Below the pieces are notes generated by a model, which saw nothing but the letters and a program-made list of their open reading frames with translations, did no database searches and had not been told where the DNA came from. From the NCBI RefSeq assembly GCF_001457835.1, contig NZ_LN898230.1, forward strand, positions 327,600-391,599: a stretch of DNA of 64,000 bases, given 5' to 3'. Positions 40,497-49,599 of the stretch are shown piece after piece (the stretch's first letter is position 1; the number at the start of each line of letters is the position of its first letter). The position numbers and the translations under genes are program-made. This DNA comes from Fenollaria timonensis (GTDB lineage: Bacteria > Bacillota > Clostridia > Tissierellales > Peptoniphilaceae).

Positions 40497-42644
40497 ATGA
40501 AAGACAATTTTTTAATACAAGGAATGAGCTGCGCTTCTTGTTCAGCAAGGCTTGAAAAAGTTTTATCAAGACAAGATGGTGTATCAAAAGCCAATGTAAA
40601 TTTATCGTCGAATAGAGCGAGGGTCATTTATGACGAAAATGTCATATCTCGTGACGATATTTTGGCAGTCATCTCAAGAGCGGGTTTCACTGGCTATTAT
40701 CAAGAGAGCCGCGATATAGAAAAGGAAAGAGAGCTTAGAGAAAAAGAGATAAAAAGTCTTAAGCGTGACTTTATCATCTCATTAATATTTGCTTTGCCAC
40801 TTTTTTCAGTAATGTTTTTTCATATGGCAGGCATACACGTGTTTTATGCGGATGCCAGATGGCAATTTGCTTTTGCAACGCTTGTGCAAATATTTGGCGG
40901 ACACAGATTTTATAAAGGAGCCATAAGCTCTTTAAGAAGCAAAACCTTTAATATGGATGTGCTTGTATCCATGGGTACGACTGCGGCGTATCTATATAGT
41001 ATTTACAATATGTCCATAGCTAATCCGCATCTATATTTTGAGTCATCGGCTGTTATTATCACATTAGTTTTATTAGGTAAGCTTATGGAGGCAAAGGCAA
41101 AAGCCAAAACTAATGAAGCTGTCGATAAATTACAAAGCTTAAAAGTTGATGAAGTAACTGTAATTAGGGACGGTGAGGAAAAAACCATAAGCATAGACGA
41201 GCTTGATATAGATGATATCGTTTTAGTTAGACCGGGCGAAAGACTTGCCTCAGATGGCGTAATCATTGAGGGCGAAGCATCAATTAACGAAGCGATGATA
41301 ACAGGCGAGAGCCTTCCTGTGAATAAAACTGTGGGTGACGCAGTTATCGGATCAACTGTTAATGGACCAAGCACTTTTAAATTTAAAGTTACTAAGGTCG
41401 GCGATGATACTACACTTGCCAATATCATAAGGATGGTTGACGACGCGGCGAGCTCGAAGGCGCCAGTACAAAGATTAGCAGATAAGATTGCCAACATCTT
41501 TGTTCCGGCAGTAATGGTTATTGCATTTTTAACATTTTTGATTTATACTATATTTAAGGATGCAAATACAGGTATCATTAACGCGATAAGCGTTTTGGTT
41601 ATCGCTTGCCCATGCAGTTTGGGTCTTGCAACGCCTACAGCCATCATGGTTGCGACAGGCAGAGCAGCTCAAGGAGGTATACTTATTAAGTCTGGCGAAG
41701 TTTTGGAGGCAAATGCCAAAGTCGATGCTGTTTGCTTTGACAAAACAGGTACCTTAACTGAAGGCAAATTAGCACTTACAAAATTTATCAATACTTCACC
41801 CCTTAGCGATAGAGAAATTTTAAGATACGCTTACAGCGCTGAGAATCAATCGGAACACTTGATAAGCGAGGCGATATCCTCATACGCAAGAGATAAGAGC
41901 ATTGAATATGCTGAAGCTGATGAATTTGAAGCGATTCACTCAAAGGGTGTTCGCGCAAAACTTGATAATAAAGAAATAATTTTATCGAACGAAAGATATT
42001 TTGATGAGCTAGGAATTAATTATGACAAAGCTCTGATGAAAGAACTTTTGGATGAGGGCGCTACTGTCATAGTCATGGCAATAGATAGAAAAGCCGTTAG
42101 CTACTTTGCTATAGAAGACAGCTTAAGAAGTGATAGTAAAGAAGCCATTGCTAAGATCAAGGCTATGGGCATAAAGACTTATATGCTTACTGGGGACAAT
42201 AGTACTGTCGCCAAAAACGTTGCTCAAAAGCTTGGTATAGACGAGTTTAGAGCAGAACTTCTTCCAGAAGATAAATTAAAAGCAATAGAAGAGATTAAAA
42301 AATCTTGTGCAAAGCTTGCCATGGTTGGCGACGGCGTCAATGATGCGCCGAGCTTAGCAAGTTCAGACGTTGGTTATTCAGTCGCTTCAGGTACTGATGT
42401 TGCTTTAGAGGCGAGCGACATAAGTCTTTTGAATAACTCCATCGGCGGAGTGGCAAGAGCACTAGAGCTTTCACGAGCAGCCATGAAAATTATTAAAGAA
42501 AATTTATTCTGGGCCTTCTTTTATAATGTGGTCGGAATACCGTTTGCCATACTAGGCCTATTAACACCGATGCTTGCGGGAACTGCGATGGCGTTCTCAT
42601 CGGTATGTGTAGTAACAAACTCACTAAGATTAAGATATAAATAG
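40497..42644 (+). CDS. copA: copper-exporting P1B-type ATPase
   Basis: 715 residues. One N-terminal heavy-metal domain has GMSCASC (Cys12, Cys15), then eight membrane helices. The ion-path motif CPCSLGLATPT (about 371-381), the phosphorylation site DKTGTLTEG (about 415), TGES, and GDGVNDAPSL (about 610) identify a Cu(I) pump. The HP locus usually read as SEHPL is SEHLI here (about 452), so the His is kept and the Pro is lost. It exports Cu(I) from the cytoplasm. A copZ chaperone follows two genes later. Confidence 0.93.
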   Translation: MKDNFLIQGMSCASCSARLEKVLSRQDGVSKANVNLSSNRARVIYDENVISRDDILAVISRAGFTGYYQESRDIEKERELREKEIKSLKRDFIISLIFALPLFSVMFFHMAGIHVFYADARWQFAFATLVQIFGGHRFYKGAISSLRSKTFNMDVLVSMGTTAAYLYSIYNMSIANPHLYFESSAVIITLVLLGKLMEAKAKAKTNEAVDKLQSLKVDEVTVIRDGEEKTISIDELDIDDIVLVRPGERLASDGVIIEGEASINEAMITGESLPVNKTVGDAVIGSTVNGPSTFKFKVTKVGDDTTLANIIRMVDDAASSKAPVQRLADKIANIFVPAVMVIAFLTFLIYTIFKDANTGIINAISVLVIACPCSLGLATPTAIMVATGRAAQGGILIKSGEVLEANAKVDAVCFDKTGTLTEGKLALTKFINTSPLSDREILRYAYSAENQSEHLISEAISSYARDKSIEYAEADEFEAIHSKGVRAKLDNKEIILSNERYFDELGINYDKALMKELLDEGATVIVMAIDRKAVSYFAIEDSLRSDSKEAIAKIKAMGIKTYMLTGDNSTVAKNVAQKLGIDEFRAELLPEDKLKAIEEIKKSCAKLAMVGDGVNDAPSLASSDVGYSVASGTDVALEASDISLLNNSIGGVARALELSRAAMKIIKENLFWAFFYNVVGIPFAILGLLTPMLAGTAMAFSSVCVVTNSLRLRYK

Positions 42645-42661
42645 AATTGAGGAGGGAATTT

Positions 42662-43549
42662 ATGGATAGCAAAAAACTAGACATCGCTAGAAACAGAAAG
42701 GGTTTCATAGCTGCCTTAGACCAAAGCGGTGGATCAACCCCAAAAGCTTTGAAGCTATATGGCATTGATGAGGACAAGTATTCATCAGATGATGAGATGT
42801 TTAAGCTTGTTCATGAAATGAGAACTAGAATCATCAAAGCACCAAGCTTTAATAAGGAGCATATACTTGGAGCGATACTTTTCGAACAAACTATCGATAG
42901 AGAGATTGATGGCATGAAGACAGCTGATTACCTATGGAATAAGCTTGAGATACTACCATTCGTTAAGGTTGACCAAGGTCTTGCAGATGTGGAAAATGGC
43001 GTACAAGTTATGAAGGAGATGACTAAGCTTGACTCGCTTCTTGATAGAGCGAAGGAAAGAGGAATCTTCGGAACTAAGATGAGATCTGTAATAAAAGAAT
43101 TTAACTGCGAAGGTATCAAAGAAGTGGTTAAGCAACAATTTGATTACGCAAAGAGAATTATCGCAAAAGGCTTTGTACCTATTATAGAACCAGAAGTTGA
43201 TATACACGCTGAAAACAAGGCTGAGATAGAAAAAGAATTATTTAAAGAATTAAAAGAAAATATAGAAAAATTAGCTAAAGATGACTTCATCATGTTAAAG
43301 CTAACACTACCTGAAGAAGATAATCTATATCTACCACTATACGATTATGAAAATGTCTTAAGGATAGTTGCGCTTTCAGGCGGCTACACTAGAGAAGAGT
43401 CTAACGAAAGACTTGGCAGAAACCATAAAGTCGTTGCATCATTCTCAAGAGCACTTACTGAAGGAGCAAAGGCTAGTATGACAGATGAAGAATTCAATAA
43501 ACATATGGAGCAATCCATAAATTCAATTTATAAGGAGTCGATTAAGTAA
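42662..43549 (+). CDS. fda: class I fructose-bisphosphate aldolase (Staphylococcus Fda type)
   Basis: 295 residues from ATG 42662, after GAGGAGGG. It matches bacterial class I aldolase: GFIAALDQSGGSTPKALKLY near the start, ILGAILFEQTIDRE, PFVKVDQGL, GIFGTKMRSVIKEFN (Schiff-base region nearby), and FVPIIEPEVDI. It splits fructose 1,6-bisphosphate in glycolysis by a lysine Schiff base and needs no metal. It lies between copA (17 nt upstream) and copZ (1-nt overlap), so its expression may rise with copper efflux genes. A metal-independent aldolase fits that setting. Confidence 0.92.
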   Translation: MDSKKLDIARNRKGFIAALDQSGGSTPKALKLYGIDEDKYSSDDEMFKLVHEMRTRIIKAPSFNKEHILGAILFEQTIDREIDGMKTADYLWNKLEILPFVKVDQGLADVENGVQVMKEMTKLDSLLDRAKERGIFGTKMRSVIKEFNCEGIKEVVKQQFDYAKRIIAKGFVPIIEPEVDIHAENKAEIEKELFKELKENIEKLAKDDFIMLKLTLPEEDNLYLPLYDYENVLRIVALSGGYTREESNERLGRNHKVVASFSRALTEGAKASMTDEEFNKHMEQSINSIYKESIK

Positions 43550-43767
43550 TGAAAAGAATTTTAAAAGTTCAAGGAATGAAATGTGAAGGATGCAGCGAAG
43601 CTATAGAAAAGGCATTAGAAAAATTTGATGAAATTGACGTTGTAACTGCTGATTTCGCATCAGGCCACGTTAATATTGAAAGCAAGGAAGAATTCGATCT
43701 AGAAAAAGCTAAAAAAGCTATCGAAGACCTTGGCTATGAAGTAGAAGACTATGAAGGAGTCGAATAA
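43549..43767 (+). CDS. copZ: copper chaperone, heavy-metal-associated domain
   Basis: 72 residues, a single HMA ferredoxin-like domain with the metal site GMKCEGC (Cys12, Cys15) and the C-terminal DLGYEVEDYE. Such proteins carry Cu(I) to CopA, whose own N-terminal domain has the same CxxC. The ATG overlaps the aldolase stop (TAATG), and the 3' end overlaps the following peptidase gene by 17 nt. The C-terminal acidic tail is short. Confidence 0.88.
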   Translation: MKRILKVQGMKCEGCSEAIEKALEKFDEIDVVTADFASGHVNIESKEEFDLEKAKKAIEDLGYEVEDYEGVE

Positions 43768-44779
43768 AAGAATCCTCGATATAGCAGAAAATTTACTCAA
43801 AATAGATTCACCATCGGGCATGTGCCAGATGGTGAATACTTATATCGAGGAGCATTTCAAAGGCGAGCTTAGCTTTGAAAAGACTAATAAAAACGCTCTT
43901 TATGCTATATTGAAGGGAAAAGATTCATCTAAGCTAAGGATAGTAACTGCTCACGTCGATACACTTGGCGGAATTGTTTCAAGAGTCAAGGACAATGGCA
44001 GATGTGAATTTGAAAACATAGGCGGCTTTATGTATGCTTCGCTTGAAGGCGAGCTTGTAAGGGTCTATACGAAGAAGGGCGTCATTAGCGGAACAGTTTT
44101 ACCAAATAAGGCGAGCGTCCACACTATGGAGGACGAAAGAGAAAAAACGCTTCCAAGAGAAAGGCACTCGACTGAAATAAGGCTTGACATAGAAAGTTCT
44201 TCTAAAGAAGAAACTTTAGCAAGTGGCGTTAATGTCGGAGACTTCGTTGCTTTTGAGCCGCACACAAGAATTACAGATGGCTTCCTTGTATCACGCTTCA
44301 TTGATAACAAGATTCATGCAGCCATCATGATTTATGTGATGGAAGAAGTTCTTAAGAAGAATATCGAGCTAGCATGCGACACAATGTTTTACTTCACAAA
44401 CTTTGAAGAGCTTGGTCACGGCATTAGCTATGTGCCAGATAATGCATACGAAGTACTTGCTCTTGACATAGGTATAGTTAGCTACGAAAATAATTCAGCT
44501 GAAGACAAAGTAACAATAGTCGCAAAAGATTCAAGAACACCATATCCAATTGACCTTAGAGACAGGCTTGAAGATTTAGCAATCAAAAACGATATTGATT
44601 ACGTAATCGATGTTCATCAAAGATATGGCTCAGATGGCTCACTAGGTGCAGTCGCTGGACTTAATCTAAACTTTGCTTGCATCGGCTGCGGCACAGATGC
44701 CTCACATCATATTGAAAGAACAAATATAAAGGCGATTGAGAGCACTGAAAAATTATTAAGAGCCTACTTAGAAAATTAA
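43751..44779 (+). CDS. M42 family metallo-aminopeptidase
   Basis: 342 residues. The dinuclear zinc aminopeptidase fold is seen from VTAHVDTLGGIV (metal His and Asp), RFIDNKIHAA, the catalytic Glu pair in NFEELGHGIS, LALDIGIV, and the final His in GTDASHHIERTN. M42 enzymes trim peptides, often acidic or neutral N-terminal residues; some are glucanases by name only. It overlaps copZ by 17 nt and ends the copA operon, with a terminator at 44798. Confidence 0.9.
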   Translation: MKESNKRILDIAENLLKIDSPSGMCQMVNTYIEEHFKGELSFEKTNKNALYAILKGKDSSKLRIVTAHVDTLGGIVSRVKDNGRCEFENIGGFMYASLEGELVRVYTKKGVISGTVLPNKASVHTMEDEREKTLPRERHSTEIRLDIESSSKEETLASGVNVGDFVAFEPHTRITDGFLVSRFIDNKIHAAIMIYVMEEVLKKNIELACDTMFYFTNFEELGHGISYVPDNAYEVLALDIGIVSYENNSAEDKVTIVAKDSRTPYPIDLRDRLEDLAIKNDIDYVIDVHQRYGSDGSLGAVAGLNLNFACIGCGTDASHHIERTNIKAIESTEKLLRAYLEN

Positions 44780-44797
44780 ATTAAGCGATAAACGTAA

Positions 44798-44825
44798 AAG
44801 ACGAGCAGAGATGCCCGTCTTTTTT
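44798..44825 (+). terminator. terminator of the copA-peptidase operon
   Basis: AAGACGAGCA pairs with TGCCCGTCTT (one mismatch) around GAGA, followed by TTTTT. Confidence 0.75.
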
Positions 44826-44847
44826 ATGTGCTCGATGAGTTATATCA

Positions 44848-44877
44848 CAAAAAAGACTCCGAACTTAATCGGAGTCC
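44848..44877 (-). terminator. terminator of the PTS gene
   Basis: Minus strand: GACTCCGA pairs with TCGGAGTC around a 6-nt loop and is followed by TTTTTTG. Confidence 0.8.
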
Positions 44878-44893
44878 ATATAGTAATTATTAA

Positions 44894-46369
44894 CTATTTA
44901 CCAATATTTTCGTGAATCTTATCATAAACGAATTGAACTTGTGGTCCAATAATGATTTGGATTGAATCCTTATCAGGTTTGATAAGTCCTAAAATTTTTG
45001 CTTCTTTAATCTTTGCTTCATTAACTTTTGCTCCATTAACAAGGCTAGTTCTTAGTCTAGTTGAGCAGTAGTCAATGTCTTCGATATTTTCTTTTCCGCC
45101 AAGACCTTCGATGATGATGGCAGCCACTTCGTCAAAGTTATCATGCTTAGAAATAGTTTCTGCGTTTACTTCAACGTCGTCATCTTCTCTACCAGGAGTC
45201 TTTAAATTAAACTTTCTGATACAGAATCTGAATACGAAGTAATAAATAACGAAGAATATTAATCCAAGAGGTATTAGCATCCAAGGATTGTTAGCTACTG
45301 GGTTTCTTAGTGATAAGAAGTAGTCAACAAAACCTGCTGAGAAGCCAAAGCCTGCTGTCCAGTGGAAAGCTGCTGCGATGGCAACTGATATACCTGTTAA
45401 TAATGCGTGAACTACATATAGAGCTGGAGCTAAGAACATGAATGCAAATTCAAGTGGTTCAGTAACGCCTGTGAAGAATGATGCGAAGGCTGCTGCTACT
45501 AATAAAGATTTAGCAACATTTTTCTTTTCAGGTTTTGCTTCTTGATACATAGCAAGAGCTGCGCCTGGAAGACCAAACATCATTACAGGGAAGAAACCTG
45601 CTTGATACATACCTGTTACACCTTTGATGGCTTTACCTGCTTCAAGAGAAGCTGCTCCGCCTAAGAAGTTAGGGATATCATTGATGCCAGCGATATCTAA
45701 CCAGAATACTGAGTTTAATGCGTGGTGAAGTCCAGTTGGTATTAAAAGTCTATTGAAGAATGCATAAATACCTGCACCAACAGCTCCTAAGCTTTGGATA
45801 CCAGTACCGAAACTTACAAGTGCACTAAATAGTATTGGCCATACATAGTAAAGAATTGCTGATACTATAATCATGAAAAGTGATGTCATGATAGGAGTAA
45901 GTCTTCTACCACTGAAGAATGCAAATGCATCTGGTAGTTTTACTTGGTAGAACTTGTTGTATGCAAATGAAGCAACAAGACCTGCGATGATGCCGACGAA
46001 TACGTTTCCGTTGTTCATCTTACTCCAGCCTTCAGCTAAAGATAATTCAGCTGGGTCAACGCCTCTGAATATTGCTACTGTTCCTTCTGAAAGAAGTGTA
46101 GTTGCGATTAAGAATGCTACTAGGCCTGATAGACCTGCTGCACCATTCCTGTCCTTGGATAGGCCATAAGCAACACCTACTGCGAATATAATTCCTAAGT
46201 TATCAAGGATAGCGCCACCAGTCTTGATTAAGAATGCTGCAACGATGTTGTTAGCACCCCAGCCTGTTGGGTCAATCCAATAACCAATACCCATTAGTAG
46301 AGCTGCAACTGGAAGTATAGCTACTGGTTGCATCAAAGCCTTACCTAGGTTTTGAAGTTTTTTCATCAT
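44894..46369 (-). CDS. nagE: PTS IIBC component, N-acetylglucosamine/glucose family
   Basis: 491 residues. The IIC membrane domain (1-385) has PVAILPVAALLMGIGYW, LLIPTGLHHALNSVFW, FFPVMMFGLPGAALAMYQ and the substrate-loop GVTEPLEFAFMFLAPALY. The IIB domain (about 410-490) has the phospho-Cys in DIDYCSTRLR. No IIA domain is fused, so a separate IIA must donate phosphate. Uptake of GlcNAc with phosphorylation is inferred from the divergent nagA gene. It is monocistronic on the minus strand, with AAGGAGGTC before the ATG. Confidence 0.88.
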   Translation of the reverse strand: MMKKLQNLGKALMQPVAILPVAALLMGIGYWIDPTGWGANNIVAAFLIKTGGAILDNLGIIFAVGVAYGLSKDRNGAAGLSGLVAFLIATTLLSEGTVAIFRGVDPAELSLAEGWSKMNNGNVFVGIIAGLVASFAYNKFYQVKLPDAFAFFSGRRLTPIMTSLFMIIVSAILYYVWPILFSALVSFGTGIQSLGAVGAGIYAFFNRLLIPTGLHHALNSVFWLDIAGINDIPNFLGGAASLEAGKAIKGVTGMYQAGFFPVMMFGLPGAALAMYQEAKPEKKNVAKSLLVAAAFASFFTGVTEPLEFAFMFLAPALYVVHALLTGISVAIAAAFHWTAGFGFSAGFVDYFLSLRNPVANNPWMLIPLGLIFFVIYYFVFRFCIRKFNLKTPGREDDDVEVNAETISKHDNFDEVAAIIIEGLGGKENIEDIDYCSTRLRTSLVNGAKVNEAKIKEAKILGLIKPDKDSIQIIIGPQVQFVYDKIHENIGK

Positions 46370-46468
46370 AATAATGACCTCCTTAATAAAAATTTTAATA
46401 ATAATTACTATTATTATATATATTATACCACATTTATCTAGTTAAAGCTCTAATAATCAAAAATTTGT

Positions 46469-46497
46469 TTGCAAAATTTGCATATTTATTGTAAAAT
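46469..46497 (+). promoter_or_regulatory. promoter of nagA-ptsI-ptsH
   Basis: TTGCAA (46469-46474) and TAAAAT (46492-46497) are 17 nt apart, 47 nt before the nagA ATG. On the other strand TATAAT for the PTS gene lies at about 46431-46426 after TGTGG. The shared 175-nt gap may hold a GlcNAc-responsive operator, but none is recognised. Confidence 0.6.
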
Positions 46498-46544
46498 GAA
46501 TATAAGCATACTAAATTAAGTAGAAAATATCAGGGGGTGTTACT

Positions 46545-47672
46545 ATGCTTATACAAGGAGCTAACGTTTACTGCGACGGTAAATTTATTCGAAGAGACAT
46601 TGCTGTGAGTGGAGAGATCTTCACTGTATATAGTAATGACGATGTCGTTAAAGATTATTCAGATGCTTACATCATTCCAGGACTTACTGACATACATTTC
46701 CATGGAGCAGTGGGTAAGGATCTTTGCGATGGGACTAAAGAGTCTATAGAAGCAATATGCGAGTACGAAGCACAAAATGGCGTGACACAAGTCATACCAG
46801 CGACTATGACATTGGCAGATGATGAGCTTGAAAGGATATTCAAAGCAATCGGCGAATACGATGGAACTAATGGCGCTGAGTTTATTGGCGTGCACATGGA
46901 AGGACCATATATATCCAAGGACAAGATTGGCGCGCAAAACCCTAAGTACTTAGCTATGCCGAGCCTTGAAAATTTTGACAAGTATCAAAAGCTTTCTAAT
47001 AATAGAATTAAGAAGGTGACTATAGCGCCTGAAGTCGATGGAGCGAAGGACTTTATCAAAGAAAGAGCTGACGAGGTCGTTATATCTATAGGTCACACTG
47101 ACTGTGATTATGATACGGCACTTGAAGCCTTTGATTTAGGAGCAAAATCAGTAACACATTTATTCAATGCACTTAATGACATCAAACATAGAAGCCCTGG
47201 TGTGTGCGGAGCAGCCTTTGACAGCCCTGAGGTCATGGTTGAGCTCATAACAGATGGCGTTCATATACATCCATCAGTAATAAGGATGATATATGCAATG
47301 TTTGGTGACGACAGAGTTATCTTAGTATCCGACTCGATGATGGCGACAGGCCTATCAGATGGTAAGTACAGCCTAGGCGGTCAAGACGTTTACGTAAAGG
47401 GCAAGAAGGCTACACTTGAGTCAGGAACTATAGCTGGCAGCGCAAGTAACTTATTTGACTGCATCAGATATGCTTACTCAATCGGCATTCCATTCGAGTC
47501 CCTTGTTAGATCTGCGGCTGTTAACTCAGCTAAAGAAGCTGGTATCTACGATAAGTATGGCAGCATAAGAGTAGGTAAATATGCTAACTTTGTTGTAGTT
47601 GATAAAGATTTAAATATAATCGATGTATATATAAGAGGCAAAAAAATAGGTGAACTTAATGAAAACAATTAA
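46545..47672 (+). CDS. nagA: N-acetylglucosamine-6-phosphate deacetylase
   Basis: 375 residues, amidohydrolase fold. Metal motif TDIHFHGAVGKD (His51, His53), EGPYISKDKIGAQNP with the metal-binding Glu, ISIGHTDCDYD, VTHLFNALNDI, and LVSDSMMATGLSDG with the catalytic Asp. It removes acetate from GlcNAc-6-phosphate made by the PTS, the first committed step of GlcNAc use. nagB is not in the window. The end overlaps the ptsI start by 14 nt. Ribosome site GGGGGTG. Confidence 0.95.
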   Translation: MLIQGANVYCDGKFIRRDIAVSGEIFTVYSNDDVVKDYSDAYIIPGLTDIHFHGAVGKDLCDGTKESIEAICEYEAQNGVTQVIPATMTLADDELERIFKAIGEYDGTNGAEFIGVHMEGPYISKDKIGAQNPKYLAMPSLENFDKYQKLSNNRIKKVTIAPEVDGAKDFIKERADEVVISIGHTDCDYDTALEAFDLGAKSVTHLFNALNDIKHRSPGVCGAAFDSPEVMVELITDGVHIHPSVIRMIYAMFGDDRVILVSDSMMATGLSDGKYSLGGQDVYVKGKKATLESGTIAGSASNLFDCIRYAYSIGIPFESLVRSAAVNSAKEAGIYDKYGSIRVGKYANFVVVDKDLNIIDVYIRGKKIGELNENN

Positions 47673-49281
47673 AGGGACTATAGCAAATAAAGGTCTTGTC
47701 TTAGGCAAGATAAAAGTTTTTGCTGATGAAAAGATAAATATTTGCAAGGATAAAATTATTGATACAGCTAGTGAAATAGCAAAATTAGATGCGGCAGTAA
47801 AAAAATCAATTGATGAGCTTGATAAATTATTTGAAAAAGCAAAGATGGATGCGGGCGAAGAAGAGGCACAAATCTTCGAAGTACACAAGATGATGCTTGA
47901 TGATATCGAGTACCAAGATGAAATTAGAAGAAACATTAATGAAGAAAAAGATAATGCCGCTTACGCCGTTAGCCTTGCTGAAGAAAAATTCTACATGATT
48001 TTTAATAGCATGGACGATGAATACTTCAGTCAAAGAGCAAAGGACATCAAAGACATTTCTCAAAGACTTATCAAAAACATCTTAGGTATTAAAAATGCTT
48101 TCGATGACGATTTTGATGAAAAAGTAATTTTATATGCAGAAGATCTTTTGCCAAGTCAAACGCTTAACATTGACAAGGATAAGCTACTTGCCATAGTCAC
48201 AGTGAAAGGCTCGACGCAATCACATACAGCGATACTTGCTAAGTCCATGAACATAGCGTCGCTTGTGAACCTTGATAGCGCTTTTGATAAAGATATCGAT
48301 GGCAAAACTGCCATACTCGATGCATATGAAGGTGAATTAATTATTGATCCAGATGAAAAATTACTAAAAGATGTTAAGGAAAGAATAGAAAAAGAAGAAA
48401 AAAGAAAATTAGAGCTTGAAAAATTAAAGACAGCCAAAGCCATTAGCAAGGACGGAACGCATATAAGTGTTTACGCAAACATCGGTAATTCAAAGGACTT
48501 GCCGCTTGCTTTAAAGAATGGTGCAGAGGGCATAGGCCTATTTAGAACTGAATTTTTATACCTTGGCAGAGACTCGCTTCCTACTGAAGAAGAGCAATTT
48601 AAAGAGTATAAATATGTGGCTGAGGCGATGGAAGGCAAAGAAGTCATAGTAAGGACCTTTGATATAGGTGCGGATAAAAAGGTTGATTACCTAAATCTAC
48701 CTGAAGAAGAAAATCCGGCCCTTGGTTATAGAGCGATAAGGATATGTCTTGACGACGAAGAATTATTTAAGTCGCAGCTCAGAGCCATAATCAGAGCGTC
48801 TCATTACGGCAATATCAAAATTATGCTTCCTATGATAAATGATATTTGGGAAGTGAAAAAAGCAAAAGAGCTTATCAAAGAAATATTTGAGGAGCTAAGA
48901 GAAAAAGATATTCCATTCAACGAAGAGATCGAGATTGGTATAATGATTGAGACACCGGCAGCAGCTATAATCAGTGATGATCTTGCAAAGGAAGTAAGAT
49001 TCTTTAGTATAGGTACAAACGATTTGACGCAATACACACTTGCTGTTGATAGACAAAATGAAAAGATAGCAAGACACAGAGACATTCATCACAAGGCGAT
49101 ACTTAGACTTATGGAGCTGACTTGTGAAAACGCAAAGAAAAATGGTGTGAAGATCAGTGTCTGCGGTGAGCTTGGCAGCGACCCAGACTTGACTGGGTTT
49201 TATATAAAGAATAAATTTGACAAGCTGTCTGTCAATCCAGGACAGATACTTGAACTAAAAGACAGAATAATAAATTCATAG
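47659..49281 (+). CDS. ptsI: PTS enzyme I (phosphoenolpyruvate-protein phosphotransferase)
   Basis: 540 residues from ATG 47659, with AGGTG at 47648-47652. The N-terminal domain holds the phospho-His189 in KGSTQSHTAILAKSM. The C-terminal PEP-binding barrel has EGIGLFRTEFLYLGR, DIGADKK, GYRAIRICLDD, ETPAAAI, FFSIGTNDLTQYTLAVDRQN and the active Cys in SVCGELGSD. It passes phosphate from PEP to HPr, serving all PTS sugars. Location after nagA, with overlap, and before ptsH ties general PTS expression to GlcNAc use. Confidence 0.96.
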   Translation: MKTIKGTIANKGLVLGKIKVFADEKINICKDKIIDTASEIAKLDAAVKKSIDELDKLFEKAKMDAGEEEAQIFEVHKMMLDDIEYQDEIRRNINEEKDNAAYAVSLAEEKFYMIFNSMDDEYFSQRAKDIKDISQRLIKNILGIKNAFDDDFDEKVILYAEDLLPSQTLNIDKDKLLAIVTVKGSTQSHTAILAKSMNIASLVNLDSAFDKDIDGKTAILDAYEGELIIDPDEKLLKDVKERIEKEEKRKLELEKLKTAKAISKDGTHISVYANIGNSKDLPLALKNGAEGIGLFRTEFLYLGRDSLPTEEEQFKEYKYVAEAMEGKEVIVRTFDIGADKKVDYLNLPEEENPALGYRAIRICLDDEELFKSQLRAIIRASHYGNIKIMLPMINDIWEVKKAKELIKEIFEELREKDIPFNEEIEIGIMIETPAAAIISDDLAKEVRFFSIGTNDLTQYTLAVDRQNEKIARHRDIHHKAILRLMELTCENAKKNGVKISVCGELGSDPDLTGFYIKNKFDKLSVNPGQILELKDRIINS

Positions 49282-49290
49282 GAGGTTATC

Positions 49291-49548
49291 ATGAAAGAGT
49301 TTGAATACACAATCACAGACCCTATAGGCATACACGCGAGACCAGCTGGTCTACTTGTTAAACTACTTGCAGCCATCAAGAGCGATGTAAAAGTAGCAAA
49401 GGGCGACAAATGCTTTAACGCTAAATCGATTTTAGGACTTATGGGCCTACAAGCAAAGCAAGGCGAGGCAATTAAGTTCATCATCGAAGGTGAAGACGAA
49501 GACGACGCAGTGAAAAAGATTGAAGACTTCTTAAAAGAAAATTTATAA
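49291..49548 (+). CDS. ptsH: phosphocarrier protein HPr
   Basis: 85 residues. His15 in DPIGIHARPAGLL takes phosphate from enzyme I. Ser46 in NAKSILGLMGL is the regulatory site phosphorylated by HPr kinase in Firmicutes for carbon catabolite control. Normal length and complete, 9 nt after ptsI with GGAGG. Confidence 0.97.
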   Translation: MKEFEYTITDPIGIHARPAGLLVKLLAAIKSDVKVAKGDKCFNAKSILGLMGLQAKQGEAIKFIIEGEDEDDAVKKIEDFLKENL

Positions 49549-49550
49549 TC

Positions 49551-49579
49551 TTGACTATAAACCTCTTAGTTTGTATAAT
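49551..49579 (+). promoter_or_regulatory. promoter of the FNT channel gene
   Basis: TTGACT (49551-49556), 17 nt, TATAAT (49574-49579), directly after the ptsH stop. The ATG at 49600 follows TAGGGGG. AACCTC and GGGGTT could pair across the -10 region, but weakly. Confidence 0.75.
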
Positions 49580-49599
49580 ATAAGCTAGGGGGTTTTATT

